Positions 34,343 to 46,505 are shown, counted from the stretch's first letter. The stretch: 64,000 nt of DNA from Leptasterias polaris (GCA_037783415.1 JAZGTN010000023.1:968501-1032500), one strand, 5' to 3'. Notes: generated from the sequence alone by a model not told the origin. A program made the numbers and translations.

Positions 34343-34872
34343 GTTCAAATCAAGGAGAAATTCGCCTGATTTCTGACTTTCTAAAGGATGTTTTAATGAA
34401 TCATGTTGTGAAAAATCCGTCTCTCTGCTTCCTTTATTATGAACTTTAGCTCAAAATAAAGAGCGCCCTCTATCAATTGATGGTCTTCGGGCCATATTTA
34501 GGGGTGCCACTTTTTGATAAAAACGCGTTCAAATTACGATACTTTTAAATTAACATCGCCAGTAAATATATATTTGCATTATGTAAATATAACATCTGAT
34601 ACAATTTATTAAATAAAATGATATTTATATATTTAGTTTCTGTATCTAAATATTTTAATTAACAAAATCAATTATTAATACGAAATATGGGGTGTCCTCC
34701 GTGTGTTCCCTTTTTGTCTGTGTGAACTTTGACCCAATGCCGTCCGTGTACAAAATTGACATCGAGGGAAGTGACATCGAGTAGAACGACGGAGATAGAG
34801 CCGAACGCAAGATTCTGCTAAATTGTGCGAAGACGTTCACCAGAGAGGCAGAGAAACACTGAATTTGTCAGG
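34343..34872. promoter_or_regulatory. Candidate bidirectional promoter NEURL1 / TEX261
   Basis: Only 530 bases separate the NEURL1 start codon (34342, minus) from the TEX261 start codon (34873, plus). This must hold both 5' untranslated regions unless distant exons exist. The middle is AT-rich (34555-34680) and the right side is CpG-richer near 34740-34850. No TATA box could be assigned. Confidence 0.55.
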
Positions 34873-37800
34873 ATGTGGTTTTTAATCATACTCAGTTGGT
34901 TAGCCACCTTTGTGCATGTTTGCCTGGCCACCTTGGCCCTTGGTAAGAATTATACTTTTTTCACGATATTGGTGCAGTTGACATATCCACTACCTCCACA
35001 CATGGAGGAAGGAAAAGCAACAGCTAATTGTATTTTCTCAAATGTTTATTCGGTTAATAATATTGTTGGGCGCAAACTTCAGCCTCCGCTGAGCGCGCGC
35101 AAACTTGGTCATTTTTCTGTGATTTTTTTCAAACATCAAACTTTGATTTAATGGATCTTTATTTCTAATCATTAATGATGCTATCATATTAAATGTCATT
35201 GTTCAGGTGCTATCTTGATGGAGGTTCAATTGTCTGATTGATTTTAAGGTTTAGCTCAGTTTCATTTTAAAGTTATGCTGCAGAGAAGAGTTTGAAGGAA
35301 TACCACAAACTTCATCCGCACACGCAAATTTGCCGCACGCAAATTTCACTCCCGCAAGCTTGAAGTTTGCGCGACCCATCTTGAAGATTGCGCGCGCAAG
35401 CTTCAAGCTTGCACGGGCGGCTTGTTTGCGCCCAACAATATCACTGTCACCACCCATGGAGGGTGTATGCACCACCCTACTCCAGTGACTGATGATATCC
35501 CGCAGTCTAGTGACACAGGGTAGCTTTAATATAGCTTAAATAAATACTAGGTAGCGCGATAATTGACATTTCCTATTCTAACTAGCCGGCCGCACACAAA
35601 AAAGAGGTTTTTCTAAATAATGTTGCTTCGACCATGTCGACCTAACATATCTGAGCTTCAAATCACTGATCCTGTAGGTCAATAAAACTCTCTTCTTTCA
35701 TAATCATTTTGAAAAAAGGCAAAACTTTACCTCACTTTTTCACACATCAAAAGGATTCAGAGCGTGAGGGTCACCAGGTCACCGACGCGACTACCACCCC
35801 GCGAGCGCAGCTATTTTTGAACTTTTTGATAGATAAATTGGGTCACCATTTTCAATTCATACCGCCTTCTCTTGACTCCTAAACAAAAAATACCGCCATC
35901 GATTGATAGAGAAAGGATTGGAAAGTTTACGGTGCTTTTTGTTCCGTCTCACGGTGAAGTAATAAGTGGGTTTTTTACCATTTTGGGCCAAATTTTTACT
36001 AAATTTCATATTTTAAAGGAATTTTAATATACATTCAGCAAAGGCGGAGTATGCTGTCAAACCTATATCAGTAAAATCCTTGTCCATTTTTGAGTAAGAA
36101 AAGTTGGGTTTTGTTCCTGCACATGCAATTTATGGAGGCTTTAATTAAACCTAGTACTTAGTTCCCAGTTTAGCCCAAATTGGGCTGCAAGGGGATTATT
36201 ATAACAAGACAACAAGTACTAGTAGTACATGTAGTACTCGGTAAAATCTTATTTTGGAACCTTTGCTTTGGAGTGCATGCTAGGGATAGGGCTGATAAGC
36301 TTTAGTAGTTTGGGTGGTCTTAATTTAACCACAGAGAAAGTCCTTTCTCTATGATTTAACAATCTCTTTAACTCAGTTGGCGACCAGGCAGAAGAGTGCC
36401 TCGTGTATGGTGTCTTTTGAAAGGCATAACTCAATAACGAAAGCACCCATGACAGTGGCGTTTGCACCATTGAATTTCTCCTGAGGAGACCTTTAATTTG
36501 ATGTATAATTTTAATATATTTGAAAAAAAGAAATTTTTACTATAATAAAGCTACAAAGGGCACTATTCCTACTGACTGTCGGCTCTGGTGGTAGCAGGCA
36601 AGCAGGACAGATCTTTTCAGGCAGATTCGGCAGACACTCCACGGCAGTAGAATAAATGTGTAGATTATTATTATTAAAAATAAGGACATGTTCTCAAAGA
36701 ATACACAGCAAAGTAGATACATGTGGTGTTTACCGCAAACTGAATTTACATTGGTATGATTATTGTGTCTGATAAGTTTCAAAAAGAGAGAAAATTCCAG
36801 CTTTTAAAATGTCATTCAAAAGATTTATTGAAAAGATCATACATAGAGATAGAGCTGGTTGCGATAACCTTCCATCCTCCCGACAGTCGCAGATGCGTTG
36901 GGAGGATGAAGGATTCAGATTATCGCAAGTAACATATAGAGCCTATTAGTTAGTATTAAAGACTATACAAACTATCAATTCCCAATTCATTCGAAAAATT
37001 AACAATAGTGAAAGAAAGTTGAATCAAAATTCAGAGACCTACTTACTACATTTGAAACAATGCTATTACTAATCGGTTTATCCATGTTTTCTCCCCAAAT
37101 TCTAACCAAACTAGTGTCGTGAGTGTACTGTCTGTAGTAGGCCTTGGTACAACATATGTGCTTGTAAATGACCCAAGTTAAACCACAGAGCAAAGAGAAT
37201 AAACACAGTTCATGGTTAAAGGGCTTTTTTATCAATGAGCTTCAGAAATTGTTAGGGAAAAACTGTTTCAGTTTGATTACTTACAAATTTCTTGTGTAAA
37301 TCACTTGGAGGAAAATGTGTATATTGTTAGTAACATGACTGCTTGTTGTGATACGATCTCTTTTCAGCTGCTGGTCTGTACTATTTGGCGGAGCTAGTTG
37401 AAGAGTACACAGTTATTACCATGAGAGTCGTCAGATGGCTTGTTATTGTAAGTAAATCAACAGGCTTACATTTAATTTACAAGAATGAGGGGGGCAGGGG
37501 TGGGTAAAACGAATGTGTCCTGTTTGTAAGTGTGATGTGATTCCACTGTAAGCCATGCCACTTCACACCAACTGGCTCCACTGATTACCAGAAGCCCATA
37601 TCTCAAAAAGACCAATGCAACTTTGCATTAGCCTTCTTGAGTTATGTTGGACATTACAGGAGTGCACTGTTTGGTTTGGGTAATATACAAACAAATTTAC
37701 CCAAATAGTAAGTACCCTAACTAGTAATGTTTCCACCATATCTCAATTCGGCTTATTGGACTTGGCTTTTACATAAATAAAAACAGCAAGGTCCTCTAAG

Positions 37801-40753
37801 AATTTTCTGTCATTAGAAATACTTGTGAATGGTGAAAAAGTTGATTTTTTGTAGTAAGTTACTCACAACTAAATGCCAGCTTAGCCTGCAGCATATTTAC
37901 CAACAGGATAGAGCATTGCTCCTGGTCATTGCCTTGGTGCCCCTTCAAATGTTCCAATAAAAACTTCCACATAGAGGTTCCATTAGTGTAGGAGAATACG
38001 CCTTGGTGCCCTTGCCCTTTAAAATTGAATGTATGCAGCGTTGAGTGTATTTGTCTCTTCTTGAAGTTATTGTCCACAACTATTGAGTATTAACAGCTGA
38101 CTGTATTATTCTGTCTTCTTAGATCACAGCAGGAGTCTACGTTGGATTGATCATCTTTGAAGATTTCCCGTACTATCTGACACTGACAGGATTAGTTTCC
38201 ATCGGATTCTATTCTTTACTGCTCAAAACTTTCCCGTTCATAGAGCTATCTTCACCAGTCTTTATTCTTAGTTGCGGTGAGTTTGTTCTTCAGTGGAATG
38301 ATAGTCTTTCTAAAGAAGCTTTGTTGATCAGTTTAGAATACAGTTTTGTTTTTAAAGTACTGTTATGAAGATTTTTTTGTTACATTTTCTTCCATTTTTA
38401 TTTTGGTTGTATATCAACTCAAAATTCATATTAAATTCTTCCATTTATTGATTATCAGTTGTTGAAATTTTGCCTTTTTTGCTTTGTCCTGCAGTTCTTG
38501 TGATTGTAAATCATTATCTAGCGTTCCTGTATTTTGCAGATGTGTGGCATCCATTTTCAGAGGTAAGCCTACATGTCTGGAATTGTACCAAGTCCACTTA
38601 CATCCTGGTCATAATTCATCAGGCCCCCAATCAATGTTGACTCTCATTGCGTGGTCTTCGCTTCAGCTAGGGTGGTTAGGGTTAGTACCTTATTAAAACT
38701 AGTAATACATGGCACAGACATTGTTGGTCATGCATTGTTGCATGAACCCATTTCCCCTGTTTTGTATTTATCTGTATTCGGTTAGCAGTTTAACAGAGAA
38801 TCATTTTCAAACGCCTTGAAGCATTAATCAAATGCAAACATGAACTAGCTCCTTAATACCTCCAAGACCTGATCTAAAAGTATGCTGTCCCACAATAAAT
38901 CTTTGCTTTGGATCAAAAAATCTTTAAACTCTTTTTCCAGTTGCTATCAAAGCATACAGGCAAAGGGCCTTTCAGGTCACATCTCCTGATCTCTGAAATT
39001 TACTCACTAATACTAAATAAAGCTCCTCCCTTGAATAGTTTGGGTCTTTGTGTCAATTAACTAATGATTTCATTGTTGGTATCATGTGGTTCTTTATGTT
39101 GAAAAATCTACTTGTTTTGTTACATTCTTGCTATAATTTGGTTTTTACCCTTACACCTACATGTATGTGTGTTAAGCACTGTATACTCAGTACTTACCCG
39201 TGTAAGATCTGTGAAAAAATCCACAGGCAAAGATCGTGAGTTCGAATCCCATCCGAGCGATTTGTCTGTGGATTTTTTTTCACAGAACTCCGGTAATTAT
39301 TGAGTATACAGTGCTTAAACACAACCAAATTATTTTCTTTATCCCCGATGCAAAAAAACCCCAATAAGAACATCTATTACATTTTTGCTCATTGAATTCT
39401 ACACTTTCACTCCACCTCTCTCTCTCTCTCTCTCTCTCTTCCCTTTTCCTAAAGAGCTTCAAAAATTAACTGTAATTTTGCACTATATCAAAACTGTTCA
39501 TGATTATTTATTAATATTACTGTTTAGAACTGTTGCACAATTCCATCTCTGGTTTTTTCTCGTTGATTCGTCAAGGTGATAGCATACTTCACCATGTGTC
39601 TCTGGTTGGTACCGTTTGGATTCTTTATCTCACTGTCAGCAAATGATAACATTCTCCCAACAACGCACATGCCTGCCACTGAAGGAAGTAAGTACATGCC
39701 TAATCTGGGTTTACCCTTAAAGGTATTAATTATACAGGATTGGTAGAGCTGACAAAACAGTCGTAGACAGTGTTCATGTTTTGTGTGATCAACCATACAC
39801 ATGAAATAACAAACTTGTAAACATTTGGGCTTAATCCAGTGAGTGTCTCAGGAGAAAGTAGTGAAAACCATGCGCAATATTTAGCTTGTAACCAAATTAG
39901 CTGTTGCAGATACAGTTTTCTTGGATGTTGACTTCATTTCAGACAGAAATATTTCACAGAAAAATTTGTTCTAGTAAGAACGTCGTAATCAGTAAGCTTT
40001 CAGACTACAACTAAACAATGATGTGTTATCCTTACCAATCCTGTACAATACATGTACCTTTATTAAACTACCTTCAATAACCTCCGACCTCGTTGATGTC
40101 TGAATTTAATTTGAACGTTGCAAAGTCAATAGAATTATCATGAGAGCCTGACATTTAAAGTTTTTAGAAACAATTGTTTTCATCTGGCTAAGGAATTCTT
40201 ATCCAAGATGCCTACAAACTTAGATAGTATTCGTAGTATTGATACATCAAAAAGTGGCATCCCCCTAAGGTGATCCCTCCGCTGTCGCATTCCTAAGGTG
40301 ATCCCTCCGCTGTCGCATTCCTAAGGTGATCCCTCCGCTGTCGCATTCCTAAGGTGATCCCTCCGCTGTCGCATTCCTAAGGTGATCCCTCCGCTGTCGC
40401 ATTCCAAGTTGTATCCTAAACTTGGTAGTGACCCCTGGCTACAGGCAGTTACAGGTTGAATGGTTTCTGACTGACACCCCCGAACAAAGATATTGACAAC
40501 AATTAATAGGGAGACCGCCAACATAAGGCTCCATAGGTCAGTTGGCTCTGGCCAATTTTTCTGTGTTGAAGCCAAAATTACTTGACATCAGGATTTGATA
40601 ACATAAGATCTGTGTTTCTATTTTATATTCGCAGAGAAATCAGAGGATATCGTCACGAGTTATTTTAATAAGAAAAGTAAACGCAGTGGGATTCTATCGA
40701 TATTTGACATGCTTAAGGATACACTTATCCCAGAGAGATCGAAGCGTTTCTAA
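34873..40753 (+). CDS. TEX261: Protein TEX261 (Svp26/Erv26-type COPII cargo adaptor)
   Basis: Six exons, 34873-34942, 37368-37447, 38123-38276, 38495-38562, 39576-39687 and 40635-40753, join in matching phases to give 200 residues (vertebrate TEX261 about 196). The protein is a multi-pass membrane protein: hydrophobic segments at about 3-30, 44-62, 67-85, 95-117 and 125-147. Family hallmarks are AAGLYYLAELVEEYTV at 22-37, TFPFIELSSPVFILSC, VNHYLAF and PFSEVIAYFTMCLW. The tail is basic (YFNKKSKRSGIL ... RSKRF) and faces the cytosol. Yeast Svp26/Erv26 carries type II membrane glycosyltransferases and alkaline phosphatase from the ER in COPII vesicles; the animal protein is expected to act similarly in the early secretory pathway. 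It shares its 5' region with NEURL1 and converges on ANKRD53. Confidence 0.96.
34985..35465. mobile_element. Inverted-repeat element in TEX261 intron 1
   Basis: ATATTGTTGGGCGCAAAC (35056-35073) is matched exactly by its inverse GTTTGCGCCCAACAATAT (about 35427-35444). Outside these, CACATGGAGGAAGG-like and CACCCATGGAGGGTG-like words extend the symmetry. The inside is full of GCAAACTT/AAGTTTGC and GCTTGAAG/CTTCAAGC words, so it can fold strongly. Confidence 0.72.
36856..36930. repeat. Long hairpin in TEX261 intron 1
   Basis: GGTTGCGATAACCTTCCATC-CTCCC pairs with GGGAGGATGAAGG ... TTATCGCAA downstream, giving a stem of about 25 bases with a bulge around a loop of about 20 bases containing ACAGTCGCAGATGCG. 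Perhaps a very small palindromic transposon. Confidence 0.7.
39171..39319. mobile_element. Hairpin MITE with a tRNA T-arm-like loop, TEX261 intron 4
   Basis: Arms of about 65 bases: left TTAAGCACTGTATACTCAG then TTACC, TCTGTGAAAAAATCCACAGG; right is the inverse ending TGAGTATACAGTGCTTAA. The loop reads GTGAGTTCGAATCCCATCC, which resembles a tRNA T-arm or Pol III box B. It lies wholly inside an intron. Confidence 0.82.
40264..40403 (+). repeat. 28-bp tandem repeat, 5 copies
   Basis: Five perfect copies of a unit beginning CCTAAGGTGATCCCTCCGCT, in TEX261 intron 5, about 230 bases before the last exon. Confidence 0.95.
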
Positions 40754-42990
40754 CCCTCAAGCAGACCAACATCAGGAACATGGATTTGATATCTGGTGCT
40801 TAGTATAGACCATGTTACATTTGTTTACACAGTGGTAACCTTGTACATTCTAAAGCGTTTTCTGCAGGGCAAGATACTACACAGGCTTTATGGGAAATTT
40901 ACATTTTGTGTCATAATTTTCACATAAATTCAAAATTTACAAAAGCAACAGCTGTACAGCTTTTGAGATGTCCCCCCTTTCTTCATATCAAAAGTTGAAA
41001 AAAACATAAGATTTGTTGTTTTCTTACATTGATCTGTGTACAAATGTGCCTGCAGGAAGTCCAGGCTCTGTGGCTCTTTTGTAAACATGTGATGTCACGG
41101 GTCACATGGTCTATATAGACCTATCCTATAGACCTTTTTTCTGCTGCCGCCATCTTGGTCATGTTCCTTGTATCCAATAACAGCAACAAATGCTAATATT
41201 TATTGTACAAAAAGGAACCAGACTAATTGTCCTCCCAGCCTTGGTTTGATTACAGAAGACGCCATCTTTACGGGCAACTTGGTTTTGGGTTTGTGCTGCA
41301 TCAATCATTGTAATCTGCACAGCCAATTGGTTCAACAACCAATCATGCAAGGAATTTGAAACAATCCTGCTTTCTGCTTGCAGTGTTTATGCTTTAAGCA
41401 TAATGGTGCTTTACAAAATAATGTATTGTTGCAGGTGAAGATGGTTGACTTTAGACTGTGTGGCGTTAAATGGGAACTATGTATTAAACCAATTTTGCCA
41501 CTTCTTTTTGCCAATTAAAGCTTTTGTCCAAAGAAAGCCTCACCTTTCTGGGGAAAAAATTGGCTTGGTCAAAGCTTTATATGATTTACTCCAGTGAGAA
41601 AATGATAGATTATTGCCAGTACTTTAATTGTCTACCAGCATTCCTGCTGACTATTCACCTGTATCAAACAAAATGAATTAATCTTAAATCATTTTCTTAA
41701 TTGATTTTCTGAAAACTTTTTTAATTTTAGAAGAAGTAGAGCTGTTGAAAGGAAAGGGTTAAGGGTGCTTAGTCTGTCAGGATAAATCATAACCGTTGGT
41801 TAGCATTAGGCAAAAGTTGTGAAATAAATAAACATTAAAGTGACACAATGCCTTGGATTGGGGGCTTTGGGCTATAAATACATCTATTAGGAAATGAATG
41901 AGGTTGGAAAGATATTTTTAACGTAGAGTATTTCATGATAAAATAGAATTAGCTGTTGCAAACTGCTTACCAACCAAAATGACCTGTGGTATAAATGCAA
42001 AAAATAAGTTAGTGGCCTGACGTAGAGTATTTCATTCACACAAATATTCCTCGAAATTGTGTGGTTTTCTTTTTACTTTTGAACTAACATGGTATGTAAT
42101 TTTGTTGAGTAAACCACGCTGTTTTTAGGGATATTTGTGTGAATCATTGTATTCTACCTTTAAAACATCTTTCCAACCATATTCATTTTATAACAACTTA
42201 TTTTTAATGTATAGCCCAAAGCGCCTATCCGAAGACACTGTGTCCCTTAAAACTTCCAACGAACACATTTAATTAATGTTTAATTATAAAGTATGATTTC
42301 AAATTTTATGCAAAAGTGCTACATGTATCTGAACATTGAACATTTGAAGTTTAGTCGTTCATTGCTGTCAGGTACGGACTGTAAAAATGTGTTGTGGACC
42401 AAGTCTACTAGTATGTGATATGCATGTAAATGTCACTGTTAATAACAGAGAGCCAGTCTGGGGTTTTATTTGTTTAATTTTTTTGTATTGAGAAGGGGGG
42501 GGGGGGGGGGGTTGTTGTGGAGGACTTAGTTTAACTGTAATTTTGCCAAGCATGTAGTTTTGTACATAGCTTAGAATGTAAAAATGAAAAGTCAAGTTAA
42601 TACAAAGTAAGTTGACTCTTTAAACAAAATTGTTTAAACAAAATAATGCTAATATTGTTAAGCTCAAATGGTGTTGAGTACAACAAGTCTTCACCTTTTC
42701 TTAAAAATAATCTTGAAGGAAAAATATGATTGGTTTAAATAGTCAGTCTTTGGGAGTATTTTGGTATATTTTGGTATATTGATCACACCCGGCTACTGTT
42801 TGGCATATTGCTATTTGGGGAGTAAAACTGCCTGAACAATTTATAAACATGTAATAAACCTGCATCGCCTAAAATGCGCACTAATGTGTATAACACAACT
42901 AAGATGATTGTGATGATGGGCTTCAAATGAGACAAATTGTATTGTTTTTTGTACACGTTTAAACACAGGGTTTAAAATGTAATCACTTAC
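40754..42990. other. TEX261 3' UTR and flank
   Basis: Follows the TEX261 stop codon. A candidate poly(A) signal cluster GAAATAAATAAAC lies near 41820. At 41100-41165 a short patch reads ATAGACC ... GCCGCCATCTTGG, reminiscent of the MITE at 42991. A poly-G run is at 42497-42511. No additional exon was found. Confidence 0.5.
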
Positions 42991-43163
42991 AATAGACCTT
43001 ATGCATATGACGTCATTTGAGTAGGGCGCCCTCACCTAGAGGTCAAAAGGAAGATGCTCATTGGCCAGTCTTGTGCGCCGCGCGTACAAATCAGCGCGTT
43101 TCCATTGTTTCATCATCAGTTTACCTCTAAGATGGCGGCTTGGTGACGTCAATGCGTCTATTA
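42991..43163. mobile_element. MITE carrying CRE and YY1-like motifs (copy 2)
   Basis: Nearly identical to 25952-26128: starts AATAGACCTTATGCAT, includes TGACGTCA at both ends and AAGATGGCGGC. Its right terminus lacks about five bases (ATGC then GTCTATT), so this copy is slightly damaged. It lies between TEX261 and ANKRD53. Confidence 0.9.
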
Positions 43164-44244
43164 TAAAGTGATACATATACATGTGTGTGTTGTATGCTCG
43201 GTTATAGTCTTATGGCAGCTCATCCTATTCACAACACAGTTTACATGAAGATGTAAATCAAGCCATGTCATCTTCCACAATCTTGTAAAGGGTGATAACT
43301 GAACATGTTTGGTTCATTTCTTTAAACATTATTTGAGTACTTTTCTCTTTTATAAACCTGTTTCTTACCGAGTACTTTTTACCTAAATCTCAAGTACAAA
43401 ATGTTCATGTTCAAATGTTGATTCATATCTTAGGCGAGAAATTTTCAGAAGTATTTGTGCCTGCGAAGCTCACTGTAATAATATTTGGAATGGTTGTAAA
43501 CACTTCCTTTGTAATAAAAGTATAACATATGAAACATACCGAGCGCAAACTGTATTTCAATGAGGTTGCCACAAGTGAGTTCAACTGTGTTTCTTAAGAA
43601 ATGGATCGATGTATTCAGATGTTGTGACAACGCTTTAAGTTATCTAAAATTGGAAGGAGTTTTGTGTAAGTCAAGGGATTTTAATGCAAATGTCAATAGA
43701 ATAAAATAAACAAAACGTTAACTGTTATAGTTTGTTTTTGTAGTGGGTTTGCATGTACATGTATGTTGAGAATTTGGGGCATCTTTGTAGGGCTAGATGA
43801 GAAGAAATGTTGGGAAAAAATTGTAACGGTTAAAAAAGTACACATTTTTACCTTCCAATACTAAGTCTATCTGACAACCATTCATTTTTATTTATTGAAT
43901 TTTTTTTAATTATATAATCGCATAGATAAAAAAATTACTTAAAAACATTGAAATTATATACAATTTGCTATGAATTCACATCACTTAAAGTACATCACAG
44001 GTATAGAACATTTTGTGATTTTTTTGCAATTTCAATCAAAATATTCAGTATGATCCTCTGGAAACTGGCTTTATTTTGTAGTTTTTATTTATAAATCGCA
44101 AAAACTAATTTGTATCAAATTGTATAAAATTCAGTCTAATGGAGTGTACTCATTTTTGAGAGAAGGAAACAAAAAACCTGAAGATTGAAGCTCTCCAGAT
44201 GGGATAACTTCTAACCCTCAACACAAAGATTGATTTTAAAATAC
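43164..44244. other. No gene recognised
   Basis: AT-rich spacer between the convergent genes TEX261 and ANKRD53; no exon, hairpin element or tandem repeat could be supported. Confidence 0.5.
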
Positions 44245-44500
44245 CTGGATCAACTTGTGATCAGGATCAACTGGTGATCAGTTGATCAGGAGCAACTGGT
44301 GATCAGTTGATCAGGAGCAACTGGTGATCAGTTGATCTGGATCAACTCGTGATCAGTTGATCTGGATCAACTCGTGATCAGTTGATTGAGATCAACTCGT
44401 GATCAGTTGATCGGGATCAACTGGTGATCAGTTCATCAGGATCAACTGGTGATCAGTTCATCAGGATCAACTGGTGATCAGTTTATCAGGATCAATTGAT
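44245..44500 (-). repeat. 25-bp palindromic minisatellite after ANKRD53
   Basis: About ten copies of a 25-base unit GGATCAACTGGTGATCAGTT plus CATCA, with variants. Each unit contains overlapping GATCAACT/AGTTGATC and TGATCA palindromes. It ends 13 bases before the ANKRD53 stop codon, so it would be transcribed as the very start of that gene's 3' untranslated region. Confidence 0.92.
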
Positions 44501-44512
44501 ACAAACTTTTCA

Positions 44513-46505
44513 TCACAGTACCTCAAATGAATACTTATAACTGTGTCCCTCAATGGCTGGGAATGTAAGAGGTTTAGAAAGCTCTTTCATCATCTTAGAG
44601 ACTCTCTCAACATCTACATCACGCCAGTCAGAGCTACCACTCTTACATGACTGAGAACTTGAACTAGTCTCCAGCAATAAGCGAGCATTTCCTGGGAATA
44701 GTTTTGAATCCAAACAGTCTGAGATGTGAGCGTACATCTCCGTTTCATTCTTGATATCATCGGAGAATAACCTGCGGTGTTGCGCATCGATAATGTTCTT
44801 GCATTTAAACTGTAGAGGGCGCTCATGGGGGGAAGGCTTTTGATGAATAACTTGTTCAACGACATCGTCGGGTAAGTCTGGCATATTGGTCGATTCCAGT
44901 CTTGATTTGTTGAAGCCATTAAATGATGCGTTGACAGCAATGCGAGGGATATTTTTGGATTCTCCTGCACCTTGAGTCTTTGGTACCTCCTCACGTCTCT
45001 TGCCCTGTTTAGCCTTTGATGACAACCCCTCTGAGACTTTCCTTCTTTCCTGGACCTTAATTTGCTCCTTGGTTGCTGGTTTGCCTTTTGTCATACTGTT
45101 GGCTTTATAAAGACTATTTGTCCCCTTTTTGTCTTTCTTCACCACTACTTCTGGCTTAGATGTTCGCATTAATGGAGGTCCTATTGGTTTAGGCTTTAAC
45201 CCCCTCTCATCAAGCCAGTTAGTGAAAGACAAACTGCCGTAGAATTCTTTCTCAGCTATCTTGGATTCCTCCTGATCCTTCTCATCAGCTTCCTTTAAGG
45301 TGCGGAGGTACTTTAACTTCTCCATCTCACCAGCTTGGTATTCTTTCCCCTGTCTCCAACCCTCAGATGCTAAAATACTACAAAGAGAAACAAATCAATA
45401 CAAACCATCAGTTTCAAAATAATAATTTTTCGATATAACTATGTGAGAGTACATTCCACACACCAGCATGGTTGCATCGTCAAACAGTCGTCTTTTAACT
45501 TACCGAGCACATCTCCTGTGACCCCAAATCTTGGCATAGTCCAGTGGGATGTGACCTTTATCATCTGGAAGATCAATGGCAGCGTTCGATTTGATTAGCG
45601 CCTCTAAACATCGAACACTACCCTCTATTGCTGCCTGGTGTGCAGGTGTCAAATCATCCTCATTCACTCTATTCAAAATAGAAATAATTGAATCAAATTA
45701 AAAGAGATAAAAAGAAATGTGTATACAAGCTTTATATTTGATACTCAATTTAATTGGGAAGTTGACGTCTTTTTTGCGACCTCTTTATTTACACCGACTC
45801 ATATAGCGAGAGATTGACATAAAAAACTCACAATGAAGCATTAGCTCCTTGATCAAGTAAATACTGAAGACACTGTAGAGATCGTTTCCCTGTACGACTG
45901 TTGATTGCCAGATGTAACGGTCGCCATCCTGTGGTACTTGGTAAATCCACATCAACACGATACTTCTCTACTAAGAGCTTTAAACATTCTATGCGTCCAT
46001 GGAGTGCTGCCAGATGGATTGCTGCAAGACCCTGGTAATTAAAAGAAAACATTTCAATTATTGACTTTGATTAATTTGAAAAGTTACATCCCATTCATGT
46101 TAATCATCAAAACTATCTGTAAAAGATAAGATGTGCTGACCCTAAAAGTAGAGTTTAATGGGCACCATGAGTTGAAATTAATGCAAGATTTAAGATTTTT
46201 ATTGATTAATTTTAACAAGTAAGATGTTGGAAGATTTCGCTCACATTTTTATCATACAGAGATGGATCTCTTCCCGATCTTAAAGATTGTTTCAACCAAG
46301 CAGTGTCTCCAATAGCAGCAGCCATAAACTCGTCATTGTCAAAGGTCTGTCGCCCTGATGAAGTGCCACTCAGTTTCTTGCTGCTTTGACGAGCTGCCAT
46401 ATCTTTCGTAAAATTTGCACCTTGCCTAGAATCCAGTAACGAATTTGTTGCAATTGAAGAAGCTGTCTCTGACATTACCAAGGCTAGTTTCGGAGGATTA
46501 CTCAT
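44513..46505 (-). CDS. ANKRD53: Ankyrin repeat protein, ANKRD53-like
   Basis: Four exons on the minus strand, 46505-46245, 46031-45832, 45668-45504 and 45377-44513, join in phase to 496 residues. After a Ser-rich N-terminus, residues 60-215 hold about four ankyrin repeats (LAAIHLAALHGRIECLKLL, GWRPLHLAIN, TPAHQAAIEGSVRCLEALI, GHIPLDYAKIWGH). The last exon encodes a Lys/Glu-rich, probably partly coiled region (EMEKLKYLRTLKEADEKDQ) and a conserved-looking end with SLSFTNWLDERGLKPKPI and LTFPAIEGHSYKYSFEVL. The repeat number, exon layout and position next to TEX261, as in mammals, support ANKRD53, a protein linked to spindle microtubules and testis in mammals. Ankyrin repeats alone are not diagnostic, so the name rests partly on position. 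It is head-to-head with ENO4. Confidence 0.85.

Noticed and set aside
44614..44994. 126-residue minus frame within ANKRD53 exon 4
   Set aside because: Shadow of the 270-residue coding frame that joins in phase with the ankyrin exons.
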